Shown here in pieces: positions 5,973 to 7,037 of a DNA stretch of 7,037 bases; the first letter of the stretch is position 1; each line of letters starts with the position of its first letter. Source of the stretch: CADAWZ01 sp045114665 (GTDB taxonomy: Bacteria; Vulcanimicrobiota; CADAWZ01); the NCBI GenBank assembly GCA_045114665.1, contig JBGUKW010000179.1, positions 1 through 7,037 of the forward strand, read 5' to 3'. The notes beneath the pieces were generated by a model that saw nothing but the letters and a program-made list of their open reading frames with translations, made no database searches and was not told where the DNA came from. The position numbers were made by a program, and so were the translations under genes.

Positions 5973-6710
5973 TTATTTCATTTGACTTAACATCATGTAA
6001 GGATTGAAATTGTTTGGAGACATCATAGGTGGCAATGCAGCTTGTTTTGTTCCATAGAATATGAAGTTGCCATCTGGGTGAGAAGGTGCATTGTTCATTG
6101 CGTCTTTTGTTGTTGTTCTCATGGTACCTGTTGCAGGGTCTGCAAAATGAACTGTATTACCTTCTACTTTTGTTATTGTAACAATATGACCTCTGCCAGA
6201 TGGTGAAAATTCTGGACCATTTAGAGCGACAATGACAGGAAGTCCTTCATTATTGACTTTTTGCTCTATGAGTGGCCAACAATTTTTGTTTACTTCTCCA
6301 CCGTCTTTCCAAGTAACATTTGCACTTTGTGATTCTGCATTAAGAGCATTTAGAAGTTGGTAGCCATATTTTGCATTTATGTCATTGTCAATTAGTGATT
6401 TTCCAGTAACAGCATTTATACACATTGCTACTGAAGTTTGACCGCATGAATCGCCTGTATTTTGTGCAAGTGGTTTAACCATTGAAGCAGCAGATGACTC
6501 TGAAGGAGAAACATTTTGAAGAGAATTTACGCCATTTGGAGTTCCATCAAACATATTTGCTTTGTATTTCATCAATTCGTCAAAGTTAATTGGAGCAGCA
6601 TTTGGCATATTAGGCATTTGAGGGGTATTTATTTGAGGACCTTGATAGCTTATTCTGTTCTCAATTTGGCTTATTCTTGTTTTTATTGCTTGAATATTTT
6701 CAATTCCCAT
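5973..6710 (-). CDS. C39-like papain-fold cysteine peptidase, leaderless
   Basis: This 245-residue protein has a C39-type papain-fold core from about residue 79 to 221. The Cys motif GDSCGQTSVAMCINA (86-100) has candidate nucleophile Cys89, with Gln82 nearby as a possible oxyanion residue. GRGHIVTIT supplies His175, and VHFADPATG supplies Asp191. The residues before the core are an amphipathic heptad-like helix (IQAIKTRISQIENRI, 5-20) and a Pro/Asn/Met-rich linker (24-40). The C-terminus is Pro/Met/Asn-rich (226-245). There is no signal peptide, membrane segment or double-glycine leader transporter nearby, so it is not an obvious bacteriocin-processing C39 enzyme. The short helical opening resembles, from memory, that of transglycosylases encoded near flagellar genes. 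If so it may be exported by a non-Sec route, but that is inference. GGAGG (6718-6722) lies 7 bases before the ATG. It is transcribed alone between its own promoter and terminator. Confidence 0.8.
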   Translation of the reverse strand: MGIENIQAIKTRISQIENRISYQGPQINTPQMPNMPNAAPINFDELMKYKANMFDGTPNGVNSLQNVSPSESSAASMVKPLAQNTGDSCGQTSVAMCINAVTGKSLIDNDINAKYGYQLLNALNAESQSANVTWKDGGEVNKNCWPLIEQKVNNEGLPVIVALNGPEFSPSGRGHIVTITKVEGNTVHFADPATGTMRTTTKDAMNNAPSHPDGNFIFYGTKQAALPPMMSPNNFNPYMMLSQMK

Positions 6711-6717
6711 TGTATAA

Positions 6718-6722
6718 CCTCC
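6718..6722 (-). promoter_or_regulatory. Strong ribosome binding site GGAGG
   Basis: GGAGG on the minus strand stands 7 bases before the ATG at 6710. It is the best Shine-Dalgarno match in the window and fixes the start of the C39-like peptidase, suggesting high translation. Confidence 0.85.
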
Positions 6723-6740
6723 ATATTTTTATTTATATAT

Positions 6741-6769
6741 ATTTTACTCTATTTTTTTGAAAATGTCTA
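6741..6769 (-). promoter_or_regulatory. Sigma-70-like promoter of the C39-like peptidase gene
   Basis: On the minus strand TAGACA (6764-6769) and TAAAAT (6741-6746) each match the consensus at 5 of 6 positions and are spaced by exactly 17 bases. Transcription would start near 6734, leaving a leader of about 24 bases that contains GGAGG. This is the best promoter in the window. Confidence 0.65.
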
Positions 6770-6786
6770 TATTATATTTTTATTTT

Positions 6787-6831
6787 ACAAAATTTTAACA
6801 AATATTTTTTTAAAAATTGTTAAAATTTTGT
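6787..6831. repeat. Perfect 15-bp inverted repeat upstream of the peptidase promoter
   Basis: ACAAAATTTTAACAA (6787-6801) and TTGTTAAAATTTTGT (6817-6831) are exact reverse complements around a 15-base spacer. On the plus strand nine T residues follow (6831-6839), giving a weak terminator shape for any plus-strand transcript, but no plus-strand gene is visible. The core TTGTTAAAAT recurs at 6838-6847, in the same direction as 6817-6826 and 21 bases away. The element ends about 18 bases upstream of the -35 hexamer, where an operator could lie. Confidence 0.65.
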
Positions 6832-7037
6832 TTTTTTTTGTTAAAATCGTGAATATTGTCTTAAATTATGATATTTTTATGAATATATTTTAATATTTTA
6901 ATGTAAAGAAATATTTTATTTTTTTATGAAATGGATTATAATAACAAAGTAGAATTTACATTATGTTTGAGTGGATTATTAAATAATAAAAAAAAAAGAT
7001 TAAATTTATTTGTAAGATAATTACACATAAGAATTAT

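Larger units (their letters stand above)
6723..7037. other. Extended gene-free A/T-rich region
   Basis: About 315 bases carry no credible coding frame on either strand. The part nearest the peptidase gene holds its promoter and the inverted and direct repeats described separately. From about 6850 to 7037 I see only A/T-rich DNA with short homopolymer runs, including ten A residues near 6990-7000. A 29-codon plus-strand frame at 6931-7020 lacks a ribosome binding site and was not accepted. Confidence 0.6.

Noticed and set aside
6787..6839. The 15-bp inverted repeat plus nine T residues as a plus-strand intrinsic terminator.
   Set aside because: The stem has only two G-C pairs and no plus-strand gene precedes it. 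A regulatory site is at least as likely, so it is listed as a repeat.
6516..6893. Plus-strand 125-residue frame rich in Phe and Ile.
   Set aside because: It opposes the start of the C39-like peptidase and then runs over its promoter and inverted repeat. Its composition is that of translated poly-T tracts, with no ribosome site.
6931..7020. A 29-codon plus-strand frame starting ATGGATTATAAT in the right-hand gene-free region.
   Set aside because: There is no Shine-Dalgarno sequence, the composition is Lys/Asn/Leu-rich as expected of A/T-rich noise, and no recognisable motif or signal is present.

Overview
The window is a low-GC, strongly A/T-biased stretch of bacterial DNA. All seven supportable genes are on the minus strand, so transcription runs from high to low coordinates. 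Class III prepilin signals, Sec-type secretion and clear Shine-Dalgarno/sigma-70-like signals point to a bacterium, probably a diderm with a type IV pilus or type II secretion-like apparatus. I cannot name the lineage from sequence alone. Low-GC candidate phyla or fusobacteria-like groups are guesses.

Reading in the direction of transcription, the right end (6723-7037) is about 315 bases without a gene. It holds a 15-bp perfect inverted repeat, a third copy of its inner motif, and a good promoter. That promoter drives a single gene (5973-6710) for a C39-like cysteine peptidase with a coiled-coil start and no signal peptide, closed by a clean intrinsic terminator (5907-5948). A new promoter then serves a very large (795-residue) phosphohexomutase, most like phosphoglucomutase (3454-5841). 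A 16-bp perfect inverted repeat fills the gap behind it.

The left half is a compact cluster: an M50-type membrane metalloprotease (2586-3371), a roughly 70-residue mini-prepilin (2342-2554), a full prepilin-like protein (1729-2370), a secreted protein of unknown family (954-1685) and a second prepilin-like protein (142-957). The mini-prepilin and the full prepilin share a tandem, diverged duplication of the 5' end of a pilin gene. The last two genes overlap by 4 bases (ATGA), which suggests translational coupling. Downstream of the cluster, bases 1-78 carry a two-tier stem-loop followed by a terminator-like hairpin.

A reasonable model is that the left cluster makes minor pilins or pseudopilins plus a secreted cargo or accessory protein, with an intramembrane protease alongside. 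The mutase and the cysteine peptidase look like separate transcription units. The most interesting items are the mini-prepilin duplication, the secreted protein between pilin genes, and the three structured non-coding elements. No CRISPR array, tRNA, rRNA or insertion sequence was seen.
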